Of a stretch of 11,629 nt of DNA, positions 1 through 7,440 are shown piece after piece. The position numbers and the translations under genes were made by a program. Below the pieces are notes generated by a model. It had not been told where the DNA came from. It searched no databases and was given only the letters and a program-made list of their open reading frames with translations. The stretch is taken from the NCBI GenBank assembly GCA_030623545.1, contig JAUXLW010000027.1:1-11629 (forward strand), given 5' to 3'. Every line of letters starts with the position of its first letter. Within the stretch, counting starts at the first letter, position 1. The DNA comes from Acidimicrobiia bacterium. Lineage in GTDB: Bacteria > Actinomycetota > Acidimicrobiia > Spongiisociales > SHLN01.

Positions 1-1
1 C

Positions 2-631
2 TTCGTGCGCTTCACCGACGACCCCGGGACTGTGGTGTATTACGCCACCTACACCGCGTACGACGGGACCCAGATCCTCCCTCAGCTCATAGAAACCAGG
101 GACTTCGTCTCCTTCCGAATCGCCACCCTCAATGGAAGCTCCGCCCAGAACAAGGGCATTGCCTTCTTTCCGCGCAAGATCGACGGTCGATACGCTGCGC
201 TGTCCCGCCAGGACAACGAGAACAACTACCTCATGCTCTCGGACAATGTGCGGTTCTGGAACGACACCGAGAAGATCCAGATCCCGGACCGGCCGTGGGA
301 ACTCATGCAGATCGGCAATTGCGGGTCCCCGCTTGAAACCGAGGCCGGTTGGCTGGTGATCACGCACGGGGTTGGGCCGCTGCGGCGGTACACCCTGGGA
401 GCCATCCTTCTCGACCTGCAGGATCCATGTCGGGTCCTCGGTCATCTCAAGGACCCGCTTCTGGCACCCAATGAGGACGAGCGCGAAGGGTACGTACCCA
501 ACGTCGTCTACTCATGCGGCAGCATGGTTCATGGCGATTTTCTAGTCCTCCCCTACGGCTTCTCGGACGCCGGAGCGGGCATCGCCACCGCCTCCCTCGA
601 CGACCTTCTGACCCGCCTCACGGAGAAGTGA
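2..631 (+). CDS. GH130 family glycoside phosphorylase/glycosidase, C-terminal part (5' end outside window)
   Basis: The reading frame is open from base 2 to the TGA at 629-631, giving 209 residues of a protein whose start lies upstream of the window. The visible part looks like the later blades of the GH130 five-bladed beta-propeller. It has a VYYATYTAYDG strand near the left edge, an SRQDNENN segment, a GNCGSP segment, and the family's C-terminal EGYVPNVVYSCG and LPYGFSDAG motifs. GH130 enzymes mostly phosphorolyse beta-mannosides, releasing alpha-mannose 1-phosphate; some members are hydrolases. The catalytic aspartate lies in the missing N-terminal half, so subfamily and reaction type cannot be read here. 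The gene converges on the GH5-like gene, and their last 14 bases (618-631) overlap. Family assignment is fairly firm; substrate is unknown. Confidence 0.85.
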   Translation, partial: FVRFTDDPGTVVYYATYTAYDGTQILPQLIETRDFVSFRIATLNGSSAQNKGIAFFPRKIDGRYAALSRQDNENNYLMLSDNVRFWNDTEKIQIPDRPWELMQIGNCGSPLETEAGWLVITHGVGPLRRYTLGAILLDLQDPCRVLGHLKDPLLAPNEDEREGYVPNVVYSCGSMVHGDFLVLPYGFSDAGAGIATASLDDLLTRLTEK

Positions 632-1859
632 TTCCTTCGCTCTCCCGGTAGCGACCGTAGAGGCGTGAAAGATTCCTCGCCGGGTCCTGCCAGTAGTCAT
701 CGGGTTCGATATCGATCCACTCGTAGCTGCCGGGAACGTCCCTGCGGTCGGCGCCGGTGAATGCTGCAACGGACGAAACGGAGGGTTTGGAGCTTCCGTC
801 GGCGCGCCACAGCCCAAAGAAGCGTTCGTGAACCGCTTCGTCGAGCGGCGGATCGCTCCAGATGGCGGGCCGGTAGTCCGAGTAGCACCACAGCATGGCC
901 CCCGCGCACCCGGCGCGTTGCAGTTCAACCAATGCCCGGTGCGTGTATGCGGCGGCAGCCTCCTCCTCGACAAGTGGGGAGCTGCTCTGTCGCACGGTGC
1001 TCATAGCGCCCGGGTCAGAGGGTCGATACGTGGGCAGGCCGAATTCTGAAAACAGGAGCTCACGGCCGTTTCCCAACCAGCGGGTGACGTGGGCCAAGAA
1101 CGGCAGCAGATGCTCATCCGTCGGGCCCTTGGCCCAGCCGGCGTAGATGGGATAGCCGTGCATGCAGAGGAAGTCGCAGAACTCGGAGGCTTCCGCCGGT
1201 CCGAGCTTGCGATCTTCTTCCAGATCCTCCATGTGCAGGCCAACCGTGATGAGAACCGCCTCGTCGGCCCTGCGGATCGCATTTGTAATGCGGTCCAGCC
1301 ATGAGCTGGCGGACGATCGGCTTGGCGGTACCACGCAGTTGGAATTCTCGTTGCCGAGATCCCACGCCCACACGGCGTCGTGGCCGGAGAGCGCGGTGGC
1401 TGCCTCCCCCGCCAGCAAAGCCTGAGCCCCGGTAATTGCAGTGTCTGTGTACCAGTTGCGCAATCCGGGGTTGGCGATGCGCCCGCCGGACATCACCCGA
1501 AAACGGCCGTCGCCTTCCGGCCCACCCAACGCCCACGGGGGGATCCAGTTGACGCCGCTCATGTGACCCGTGAAGAGGGTCGGCATGATTACCAGGCCGG
1601 CCTGGTCCGCAAGATCCGCCACGGTGACAAGGCGCTGGAGCAACCCGGCATTCACGGTTTCGGGGGCAGGCTGGAAATCCTCCCAGAGCAGCGACAACCT
1701 GACCGAGTCGAATCCGCTCGCCGCAATCCGGGCGAAGTCAGCGCCAACTTCGGCGCCGTCGAAGTCTGTCCACCAGCCCATCGCGGTGCGGGCCGGCCAA
1801 TAGTTGACACCGAGTCGAAAGCCGTTGGATTGATCGGTTGGTTTGGTGTCAGCGGGCAT
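618..1859 (-). CDS. Clan GH-A glycoside hydrolase, GH5/cellulase-like, probably cytoplasmic
   Basis: This 413-residue protein shows the (beta/alpha)8-barrel landmarks of clan GH-A retaining glycosidases. These are an early strand LGVNYWP (16-22), SVRLSLLWEDF (52-62), the acid/base motif DLGNEN with Glu171, MHGYP (233-237; the HxY seen in GH5), and the nucleophile strand LLFSEFG with Glu272. An aromatic strand AMLWCYSDY (321-329) follows. The start is supported by coupling: its ATG lies inside the end of the upstream glycosyltransferase gene, an 11-base overlap, and no Shine-Dalgarno sequence is visible. No signal peptide or membrane segment is seen, unlike secreted GH5 cellulases and mannanases, so the substrate is probably an intracellular oligosaccharide or glycan. 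Co-location with GT4 and GH130 makes a mannose-containing substrate plausible, but this is inference. It could belong to another clan GH-A family. Confidence 0.8.
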   Translation of the reverse strand: MPADTKPTDQSNGFRLGVNYWPARTAMGWWTDFDGAEVGADFARIAASGFDSVRLSLLWEDFQPAPETVNAGLLQRLVTVADLADQAGLVIMPTLFTGHMSGVNWIPPWALGGPEGDGRFRVMSGGRIANPGLRNWYTDTAITGAQALLAGEAATALSGHDAVWAWDLGNENSNCVVPPSRSSASSWLDRITNAIRRADEAVLITVGLHMEDLEEDRKLGPAEASEFCDFLCMHGYPIYAGWAKGPTDEHLLPFLAHVTRWLGNGRELLFSEFGLPTYRPSDPGAMSTVRQSSSPLVEEEAAAAYTHRALVELQRAGCAGAMLWCYSDYRPAIWSDPPLDEAVHERFFGLWRADGSSKPSVSSVAAFTGADRRDVPGSYEWIDIEPDDYWQDPARNLSRLYGRYRESEGITSP

Positions 1860-2928
1860 CGTCTGGTTCGGCCCGCTTCATTGAATGTAGCTCTACGACC
1901 CTGTGGTAAACCGCGATGTACTCCTCCACCATTCGGTTCGAGTCGAATCGACTCTCGACTGACTTACGCACTGCTATCCGGTCGATGGTCTCGGCGGCGT
2001 GGACGGCCGTGACCGCCTCGCCGATGGAGCCGACGAGATAGCCATTCTCACTCTGGCGGACAATTTCCGACATCGACCCTCGCCGGCGGGCGATGACCGG
2101 CGTTCCGCAGGCCATCGCCTCGACCACACTGAAGCCGAACGGTTCGTCGAAGTTGATGAGATGCAGGAGCGCCCGGGCTCCACCGAGCAAGTCGTCGCGG
2201 AGATCCGGGCCGACCGGACCGACGTACTTGATCCGATCTCCGTCCAGCTTCGGCTCTACGAGCCGCGCGAAGTAGTCGTCGTCCTGGATGATGCCCGCAA
2301 TCGTCAACGGCATTCCTGCCTGTCGGGCTACCTCGATGGCCTCGGCTGTGCCCTTCTCGGGATGGATACGCCCGAAGAACAGCAGGTAGTCTCCCGCCCC
2401 CTGTCGCAAAACAAACTCCTGCATGTCGATGCCATGGTGGATGGTGGCAACGTATTCGAGGTTCTCATGCCGGTCTGCTTCGCTGATCGCCACGTAATAG
2501 CCGCGCTGGTTGTACTTCTCGAATACGGGCAAGATCCCCTCCGACGAGAATCCGTGAATTGTGGTGACGACCGGAGTGTCGACCAGGCTGCTGTAAGTGA
2601 GCGGTAGGTAATCGAAGCTGTTGTGGATCACATCGAACTCTTCGGCTCGCTCGAACACCTCCGAGATATGCAGGCACTCCCAGACCTTGGGGTCCAACCC
2701 CGGGTCCTCGGAGTATCCCCGGGGAGCCGTCCCTACTAGATGCGCCCCTGTGACCGAGTCGGCGGTGGCAAACAGCGTGACGTCGACACCGCGGGCCACC
2801 AGCCCTTCGGTCAGAAGGGACACGAACTGCTCCCACGGCCCATAGTGGCGCGGGGGCACTCGCCATGAGATCGGGGCAAGCAGTGCCACCCGGAGTTGCC
2901 TGTTTGACGGCGCCGCAGACGAAGTCAC
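1849..2928 (-). CDS. GT4 family glycosyltransferase (GT-B fold)
   Basis: A retaining GT4 glycosyltransferase that moves a sugar from a nucleotide-sugar donor. With the GTG start at 2928 it has 359 residues, normal for GT4. The N-terminal Rossmann domain begins RVALLAPISW (13-22), and GPWEQFVSLLTEGLVARG (30-47) forms the first helix region. The C-terminal donor domain has the phosphate-contact segment FGRIHPEKG (Arg187, Lys192) and the EX7E motif EPFGFSVVEAMACGTP with Glu262 and Glu270. The frame stays open to an ATG at 3048, but the extra 40 residues are Arg/Gly-rich, unlike GT4, and precede the natural first strand, so I rejected that start. A TANNNT box lies exactly six bases before the GTG. 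The gene is translationally coupled to the GH5-like gene, so synthesis and breakdown of one glycan may be paired. Donor and acceptor are not determinable here. Confidence 0.85.
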   Translation of the reverse strand: MTSSAAPSNRQLRVALLAPISWRVPPRHYGPWEQFVSLLTEGLVARGVDVTLFATADSVTGAHLVGTAPRGYSEDPGLDPKVWECLHISEVFERAEEFDVIHNSFDYLPLTYSSLVDTPVVTTIHGFSSEGILPVFEKYNQRGYYVAISEADRHENLEYVATIHHGIDMQEFVLRQGAGDYLLFFGRIHPEKGTAEAIEVARQAGMPLTIAGIIQDDDYFARLVEPKLDGDRIKYVGPVGPDLRDDLLGGARALLHLINFDEPFGFSVVEAMACGTPVIARRRGSMSEIVRQSENGYLVGSIGEAVTAVHAAETIDRIAVRKSVESRFDSNRMVEEYIAVYHRVVELHSMKRAEPDDAR

Positions 2929-2934
2929 ACGGCG

Positions 2935-2940
2935 AGGGTA
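2935..2940 (-). promoter_or_regulatory. Candidate -10 box for the GT4-GH5 operon (leaderless start)
   Basis: On the minus strand TACCCT is followed by six bases and then the GTG at 2928. That places the expected transcription start on the G of the start codon. No Shine-Dalgarno sequence precedes the GTG and no good -35 TTGACA match is seen at normal spacing. Short TANNNT matches arise by chance, so this is suggestive only. Confidence 0.35.
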
Positions 2941-3141
2941 GCCCCGCCCTCCGAGCCCGGAGCGGAAGACGCGAACCTGGAAACGCGTCCGGGCCGGCGG
3001 GTTGCCTTGGCGAGACCGCAGGCCCTCTGAATCACGCTGGCCCCCCAATCGCCATGTGCTACCACCGGAGGCGATGCTGCGCGCCGATAGGAGTTAGGAA
3101 ACCCGATCATTAGCATCGGTTGTACCAACGACTCTTCACCC

Positions 3142-3147
3142 GGGAGG
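3142..3147 (+). promoter_or_regulatory. Shine-Dalgarno sequence of the 87-residue protein gene
   Basis: GGGAGG stands seven bases before the GTG at 3155. This is the strongest ribosome-binding match at a gene start in the window, and it is the main reason to accept the small gene and its GTG start. Confidence 0.7.
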
Positions 3148-3154
3148 AACGTAA

Positions 3155-3418
3155 GTGAGCGCCAGCCCATCCTCGCCTACCGGCAGCCATGCTCTGACGA
3201 CGATGACGGAAGGCAGATCTGCCACTCACGACGACTACGGCACCTTTGAGGAGGCGATGGCTCAGGCTCGCGCCGAAATCGCCGAGGCGACCCGCCTCAC
3301 TTTCCACAACAAGACTCTGGTGGTCGTGTCCGACGACCAGAACCGTATCCTGTGGGCGGCAGCCAGCGATGGCTGGGAGGCCGATTACCGGCCGGGATCG
3401 GCTCCTGAAATGCACTGA
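3155..3418 (+). CDS. Small uncharacterised protein, 87 residues
   Basis: I do not recognise this protein. It starts at GTG 3155 with a strong Shine-Dalgarno sequence. The first 25 or so residues are Ser/Thr-rich and look disordered. They are followed by an acidic, Ala/Glu-rich helix (about 29-47, FEEAMAQARAEIAEA), then two likely beta strands, KTLVVVSDDQN (53-63) and RILWAAASDGWEADY (64-78), and a short tail. No membrane segment, signal peptide or cysteine is present. A second in-frame ATG at 3203 would give a 71-residue form. It lies divergent from the GT4 gene and upstream of nurA on the same strand, with 149 non-coding bases between it and nurA, so it is probably a separate unit. The good ribosome site and sensible fold pattern argue that it is a real gene. 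Confidence 0.65.
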   Translation: MSASPSSPTGSHALTTMTEGRSATHDDYGTFEEAMAQARAEIAEATRLTFHNKTLVVVSDDQNRILWAAASDGWEADYRPGSAPEMH

Positions 3419-3553
3419 GAGGCACCGGGCCAATATCGGGAGACCCCTTGCTCGCCACATAACGTGCGACCGACAGCGACGGGCATGATTGGGGGGCCGC
3501 CTAACGGGGAGCACCGGCGCGGAGAGTCGAACAACCGTGTCACACCCCACCGT

Positions 3554-3559
3554 TACCAT
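3554..3559 (+). promoter_or_regulatory. Candidate -10 box of the nurA-herA-sbcD-sbcC operon
   Basis: TACCAT lies eight bases before the nurA ATG (3568), and the bases between (CTCTTCCA) contain no Shine-Dalgarno sequence. The transcript would therefore begin on or one or two bases before the start codon. No clear -35 element is visible. The 149 bases between the previous stop and nurA leave room for an independent operon promoter. Confidence 0.4.
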
Positions 3560-3567
3560 CTCTTCCA

Positions 3568-4509
3568 ATGGCTCGCCTCTATGTCGAGGAGTGGTCGCCG
3601 GAGTACGGTGCCTCGGTTGATACTGATGAGTCGCTCGCGCCCAGCGAGGGCGAGGTCGATGTCACTGTTGAGCAGGCTCTGCCGTGGGATCCCGTCGACG
3701 GCGTCGATGACGGATTCCCGGCGATTGCTTTTGTCGACGGCATCAGGCGGGTGGATGCCCGGCTGACCATCGACGACCCTGCGGCCGGGCCCACGCCCGG
3801 GATCTGTGGTTCCTTTGCCGCCGGTGCCGCGGTGTGGCGAAGGGAGCCGCTGTCCACCGCGGTGGAGGCGGTTCGGGTGCAACGGCTTGCCATCTTCACC
3901 GGTGGAGCCACCGCCGAGCTTCCCGCGCTGGGGCACGGCCTCAGCTACGAGATCGAATCGGTTACCGAGTCAGATCCCGGTTTGCTCATTTCCCACTTTC
4001 ACACGCAGATGCGTCGCACGGAGGCTGAAATCGCCCTCGAGTTGGCGCGGTCCGGTTACTTCGTGGTCGCCGATGGCCCGATTTCCGAGCTAGCGGCGGA
4101 ATCGGTGGTGGGGTACATCAAGAGCCATCGGGTCTCGTATCTGCCGCAAGATGTGATGCCGATCATGGCCCGGCTCGAGCCGGGCCAGCGGACGCCGCTT
4201 TTTGGCATGCCGAGTTACAAGCGTTACTCCTGGTACCAGCGATTGAGTCGTCCGGCCGGCGGCCACAGCTGGTCGGGAGTAGTCCGGTGTGAGGCACCGC
4301 AGTCTCTCGGCCTCGAACGAGCGGTGGTCCTGGCCAATCGCACAGCCGCACTGTTGCCCCGCTTCCGGTCCGAGCCGCACATCGATCCTCGCGCCCCGCA
4401 GAACCTGGTTCCGATCGGTGCGCTGGAACGGCAGCTCCGGGCCCGGCTTGGCGATCGAGACCTGATCTACCGGGCTCTACGAGCTGCGACGATGGGCGTG
4501 CCGGCGTGA
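3568..4509 (+). CDS. nurA: NurA-domain 5'-3' nuclease
   Basis: NurA is the RNase H-like nuclease partner of HerA in archaeal DNA-end resection. This 313-residue protein has the first metal-binding motif AFVDGIRRVDARL (Asp57-Gly58), a second VVADGPIS (Asp169-Gly170), and the downstream VGYIKSHR (181-188, Lys185). The RYSWYQRLS region (219-227) follows. The C-terminal block, with His271, Asp273 and Arg275 and then APQNLVPIGALERQLRARLG, is typical of the bacterial branch of NurA. Length fits the family. It begins at an ATG without a ribosome site but with a close -10 box, and heads the cluster 40 bases before herA. Its position directly before a HerA-family ATPase supports the call. An alternative reading is a NurA-fold protein with a different nuclease polarity. 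Confidence 0.85.
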   Translation: MARLYVEEWSPEYGASVDTDESLAPSEGEVDVTVEQALPWDPVDGVDDGFPAIAFVDGIRRVDARLTIDDPAAGPTPGICGSFAAGAAVWRREPLSTAVEAVRVQRLAIFTGGATAELPALGHGLSYEIESVTESDPGLLISHFHTQMRRTEAEIALELARSGYFVVADGPISELAAESVVGYIKSHRVSYLPQDVMPIMARLEPGQRTPLFGMPSYKRYSWYQRLSRPAGGHSWSGVVRCEAPQSLGLERAVVLANRTAALLPRFRSEPHIDPRAPQNLVPIGALERQLRARLGDRDLIYRALRAATMGVPA

Positions 4510-4537
4510 GGGCCATAATGGGCTTGCCCCACGCGCT

Positions 4538-4543
4538 GGAGGG
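4538..4543 (+). promoter_or_regulatory. Shine-Dalgarno sequence fixing the herA GTG start
   Basis: GGAGGG lies six bases before the GTG at 4550, choosing that codon as the herA start. The same 40-base gap also contains CATAAT (4514-4519), a possible internal -10 box with no convincing -35 partner. Confidence 0.65.
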
Positions 4544-4549
4544 ACGCTG

Positions 4550-6271
4550 GTGAAGAACAAAAAGGGGGTCGGGCGCGTGCTCGGCACCCAGCACACTTCG
4601 ACGCGTGAGTTCCGCGTTGTCCTCGAGGACGACGAGTACCTGCAGCTCGACGACCTGGTAGTCGTCACCACCGAGGTGCCCCGGAAGGGCGAGGTGAAGA
4701 CCTACGGCATCGTCACGGAAGTCGAGGCAATCTACGAGGGCGCCACATTCGAGTCCGACACCCACCGAATAGCTGCAGAAGGCATTCTCCCCGCAGCCAA
4801 GGTGCGCTCAGCCCAGGTGGCGATCACCCGCATCGACCCCGAGCTCTGGGTGTCGCCTGATCCGGGAGAAGTGGTCGACCGCGCCACAGGGGCAGAACGG
4901 GATAAGGCTCTGTACAAGGACGAGATGGGGCGTCCGCTGGCCGTTGGCCTGGGTCGCGACGGTGAGCCGGTGTTTGTCGATCTCGACTTCTTTGACGGCC
5001 GCAAGGGCGGCCACATGTCGGTTTCCGGGATCAGTGGCGTGGCCACCAAGACCAGCTTTGCGCTGTTCTTCCTGCGCATGCTCACGGCGAACCCGGAGGT
5101 GGTCGGCGAAGGCGCCGCCAACATGCGCGTGCTGGTCTTCAACGTCAAAGGAGAGGACCTCCTCTGGCTCGACAAGCACAACAAGGATTTCGACGAGACT
5201 GCTGCCAAGGGCTGGGATCGGCTGGGCGTCAAGCCGACCCCGTTCCAGTCGGTCGCCTTCTGGGCCCCGCCCCGCCCCAAGTCGGGTGATGTGGTGGTCC
5301 CGGACATCAGCGGTCGTCAGGAAGGAGTCGCCGCCTTTGCCTGGACGCCTCGCGAGTTCGTCGATGAGGGGTTGCTGCGCTTCCTATTCACCGACGCCTC
5401 CGACACCCGCAACCAGATCCCTTTCGTCGAGGAACGGGTCGAGGCCCAGCTCAAGCGCTATGCAGTTGACGTCGCCGGCGAGCCCGGGGCACTGGTTCTT
5501 CGCGATCCGGTTGAGGGCCACAAGCCGGGTGACGTTGTCACCCCGGCCCGGGGTGAGATGGTGATCCGGGACCTCAAGAGCCTGGCTGAGGCCATCGAGG
5601 AATTCGTCGATCCGGCCGACGACGAGCCAGACCAACGCTGGACCGGTCGAGTGCAACCGGGGACGGTTTCGGCATTCATGCGGCGGCTGCACGCTGCCAC
5701 CAACCGCCTCGGACATCTGATCAGGGCCGGGGAGAGCCGACGTATCGACCGCTTGTCGGCTCAGGTGACTGTGGTGGGAATTCAGTCCCTCCACGATCTC
5801 GGCCAGAGATTCGTTGTGGGTGCGCTTCTGGCTGAGACCTTTGCTGAAAAGGAGCGCAGCGGGCGGCGCTTCCCGTTGTCGGTGGTCGTTCTCGACGAGC
5901 TCAACAAGTACGCGCCCCGCGATGGCACCAGCCCCATCAAGGACATGCTGATTGATATTGCTCAAAGGGGCCGCTCTCTTGGCGTGCTCCTGGTGGGGGC
6001 TCAACAGACTGCCTCCCGCGTGGCGTCCGAGGTCATGGAAAACGCCGCTCTGAAGGTGGCGGGACGGCTTGATGCTGCTGAAGCCGAGCGAGCCGAATAT
6101 GGCTGGATGCTCCCGTCTACCCGGGCTCGCGCCCGGCTCTTGAAGCCGGGGACGATGATTCTGAGCCAGCCGGCGATTCCGCTTCCCCTGGTGGTCGATT
6201 TCCCGTTCCCGCCCTGGGCCACTCGCCGCGAAGAAGTCGTCGAGGAGGGCGACCCCTTCGAAGGGCTGTGA
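4550..6271 (+). CDS. herA: HerA-type hexameric DNA translocase/helicase ATPase with variant P-loop
   Basis: HerA is an FtsK/HerA-family ring ATPase that pumps DNA to NurA. The 573-residue protein begins with a probable HAS-barrel (about 1-100, with GRVLGTQHTSTREFRVVL at 8-25). The ATPase core then has a P-loop region MSVSGISGVATKTS (156-169), a strand MRVLVFNVKGEDLLWLD (192-208), and Walker B SVVVLDELNKYAP (Asp449-Glu450). The conserved AQRGRSLGVLLVGAQQ (471-486, with Arg473 and Arg475 as possible arginine fingers) and a C-terminal NAALKVAGRLD block (498-508) follow. The P-loop carries Thr166 in place of the usual Gly before the catalytic Lys167 (ATKT rather than GKT). The rest of the core looks intact. 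It starts at GTG with a clear ribosome site 40 bases after nurA and runs into sbcD. Confidence 0.88.
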   Translation: MKNKKGVGRVLGTQHTSTREFRVVLEDDEYLQLDDLVVVTTEVPRKGEVKTYGIVTEVEAIYEGATFESDTHRIAAEGILPAAKVRSAQVAITRIDPELWVSPDPGEVVDRATGAERDKALYKDEMGRPLAVGLGRDGEPVFVDLDFFDGRKGGHMSVSGISGVATKTSFALFFLRMLTANPEVVGEGAANMRVLVFNVKGEDLLWLDKHNKDFDETAAKGWDRLGVKPTPFQSVAFWAPPRPKSGDVVVPDISGRQEGVAAFAWTPREFVDEGLLRFLFTDASDTRNQIPFVEERVEAQLKRYAVDVAGEPGALVLRDPVEGHKPGDVVTPARGEMVIRDLKSLAEAIEEFVDPADDEPDQRWTGRVQPGTVSAFMRRLHAATNRLGHLIRAGESRRIDRLSAQVTVVGIQSLHDLGQRFVVGALLAETFAEKERSGRRFPLSVVVLDELNKYAPRDGTSPIKDMLIDIAQRGRSLGVLLVGAQQTASRVASEVMENAALKVAGRLDAAEAERAEYGWMLPSTRARARLLKPGTMILSQPAIPLPLVVDFPFPPWATRREEVVEEGDPFEGL

Positions 6272-7440
6272 TGCGGATCCTCCACACGTCTGACTGGCAC
6301 GTCGGAAAGAAGCTCGGGCGTTATGACCGCCTTGAAGAAGTGGCCGCCACCATCACCGAGGTCGCCGGGATTGCCGCTTCCGAAAACGTCGACCTGATGG
6401 TGCATTCGGGCGACCTGTTCGATCGGCCGTTCCCGCCCATCGACGCGCTACGGGTGGCGCTCGACGGTCTGGTCAGCCTGACCGGGGAGGGCTCGCGTCC
6501 GGTCGTAGTGGTCGCAGGCAACCACGACTCCGGTGACCTGTTCGAAGCGCTGGCTCCTTTCCTCGCCGGTTGGGGCATCTATCTGATTGGCCGGATCAAG
6601 CCCCCGGCCGACGGCGGGGTCCTCGAGCTCGACACGGTGTCCGGTCGTGCAGTCGTGGCCGGCTTGCCGTTCCTGCGGGAAGGCCATGTGGTCGACTTCA
6701 TGGCCGATGCCGATCGGTGGTATGGGCAGTATGCAGAGCGGATCCGCCGCCTCACGGAGGTTTATTCGGATCACCTGGTAGAGACGGCGGGAACCGACGC
6801 GGTGTCGCTGCTCGTCGCTCACTTCATGGTTACGGGAGCAAGGGTGGGCGGCCATGGCGCACCCCGCGGCGAACGGGAGCTCCATATGGGAGAGGCGTAC
6901 GCCGCCGGTGAGGGGGCGATCCCCGCCTCGCTGAGCTATGTCGCCATGGGCCACATCCACGCCCCCCAGCCCGTGCCAGGGGCCAACGTACCCGCCGAAT
7001 ACGCCGGCTCCCTTCTCGAACTCGACTTCGGCGAGGCCGGTGAGCAGAAGCGGGTGGTAATCGTCGATGCCCAGCCGGGGCGCCCAGCGAGGATCAGAAG
7101 CGTGCCACTGAGTACCGGCCGGCGGTTGGTGCGAGCCGCCGGCACCTGGGACGAGCTGGCGGACCGCACCGACCTGGACGATTTCTATCTGGATCTAGCC
7201 GTGGACACGGAAGGACCCGAGCCGGGGCTCGGCGCCCAGGCGGTGGAGCGCTTTCCATACCTCGTCAAGGTGACGGCCGTCTACGAACGGCCCGAATTGG
7301 AAGAGGTGTCGCGCGGCCAGCTTCCCTGGGACCAGGTGTATGCCGAGTTTCGTGAACGCGAACGGGGTGAGCCTGCTTCCGAGGAGCTGCTGGCGACCTT
7401 TCGCGAGGTGTCGGACGAGGTGGAACATGCGACCCCTTGA
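6271..7440 (+). CDS. sbcD: SbcD/Mre11 DNA double-strand break nuclease
   Basis: The Mn-dependent phosphoesterase subunit of the Mre11-Rad50 (SbcCD) complex, which cuts at blocked or hairpin DNA ends. The 389 residues contain the full calcineurin-like motif series: TSDWH (Asp8, His10), SGDLFD (Asp48), VAGNHDS (Asn84, His85), VAHFM (His184) and MGHIH (His228, His230). A C-terminal capping region of about 120 residues (from about 270) completes a length close to E. coli SbcD. The ATG at 6271 shares one base with the herA stop (TGATG) and puts the classic MRILHTSDWH at the N terminus. A GTG three bases earlier is an alternative start. Its 3' end overlaps sbcC by 14 bases, which suggests coupled translation and stoichiometric production. 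Confidence 0.95.
   Translation: MRILHTSDWHVGKKLGRYDRLEEVAATITEVAGIAASENVDLMVHSGDLFDRPFPPIDALRVALDGLVSLTGEGSRPVVVVAGNHDSGDLFEALAPFLAGWGIYLIGRIKPPADGGVLELDTVSGRAVVAGLPFLREGHVVDFMADADRWYGQYAERIRRLTEVYSDHLVETAGTDAVSLLVAHFMVTGARVGGHGAPRGERELHMGEAYAAGEGAIPASLSYVAMGHIHAPQPVPGANVPAEYAGSLLELDFGEAGEQKRVVIVDAQPGRPARIRSVPLSTGRRLVRAAGTWDELADRTDLDDFYLDLAVDTEGPEPGLGAQAVERFPYLVKVTAVYERPELEEVSRGQLPWDQVYAEFRERERGEPASEELLATFREVSDEVEHATP

Larger units (their letters stand above)
2929..3154. other. Divergent intergenic region between GT4 operon and small plus-strand gene
   Basis: These 226 bases separate two divergently read genes and should hold both promoters. Towards the minus strand there is TACCCT (2935-2940). 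Towards the plus strand there is TAGCAT at 3111-3116 and a Shine-Dalgarno sequence at 3142-3147. I saw no convincing -35 boxes, RNA gene, operator palindrome or additional coding frame. The open frame extending left from 3048 is judged non-coding. Confidence 0.5.

Noticed and set aside
1380..2607. Long plus-strand open frames opposite the GH5-like and GT4 genes (1380-2012, 1999-2607)
   Set aside because: Their translations show no recognisable domain and are antisense to well-supported genes; such frames are expected in GC-rich coding DNA.
2929..3048. N-terminal extension of the GT4 protein to an ATG at 3048
   Set aside because: The extra 40 residues are Arg/Gly-rich, unlike any GT4 N terminus, and the natural first beta strand follows the GTG at 2928, which has a well-placed -10 box.
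4163..6004. Minus-strand open frames of about 200 codons opposite nurA and herA
   Set aside because: They have no family motifs and lie antisense to strong coding frames; they are by-products of high GC content.
7340..7426. Upstream start of sbcC at 7340
   Set aside because: It would overlap sbcD by about 100 bases and add 29 residues not found in Rad50; the ATG at 7427 has a ribosome site and gives the standard N terminus.
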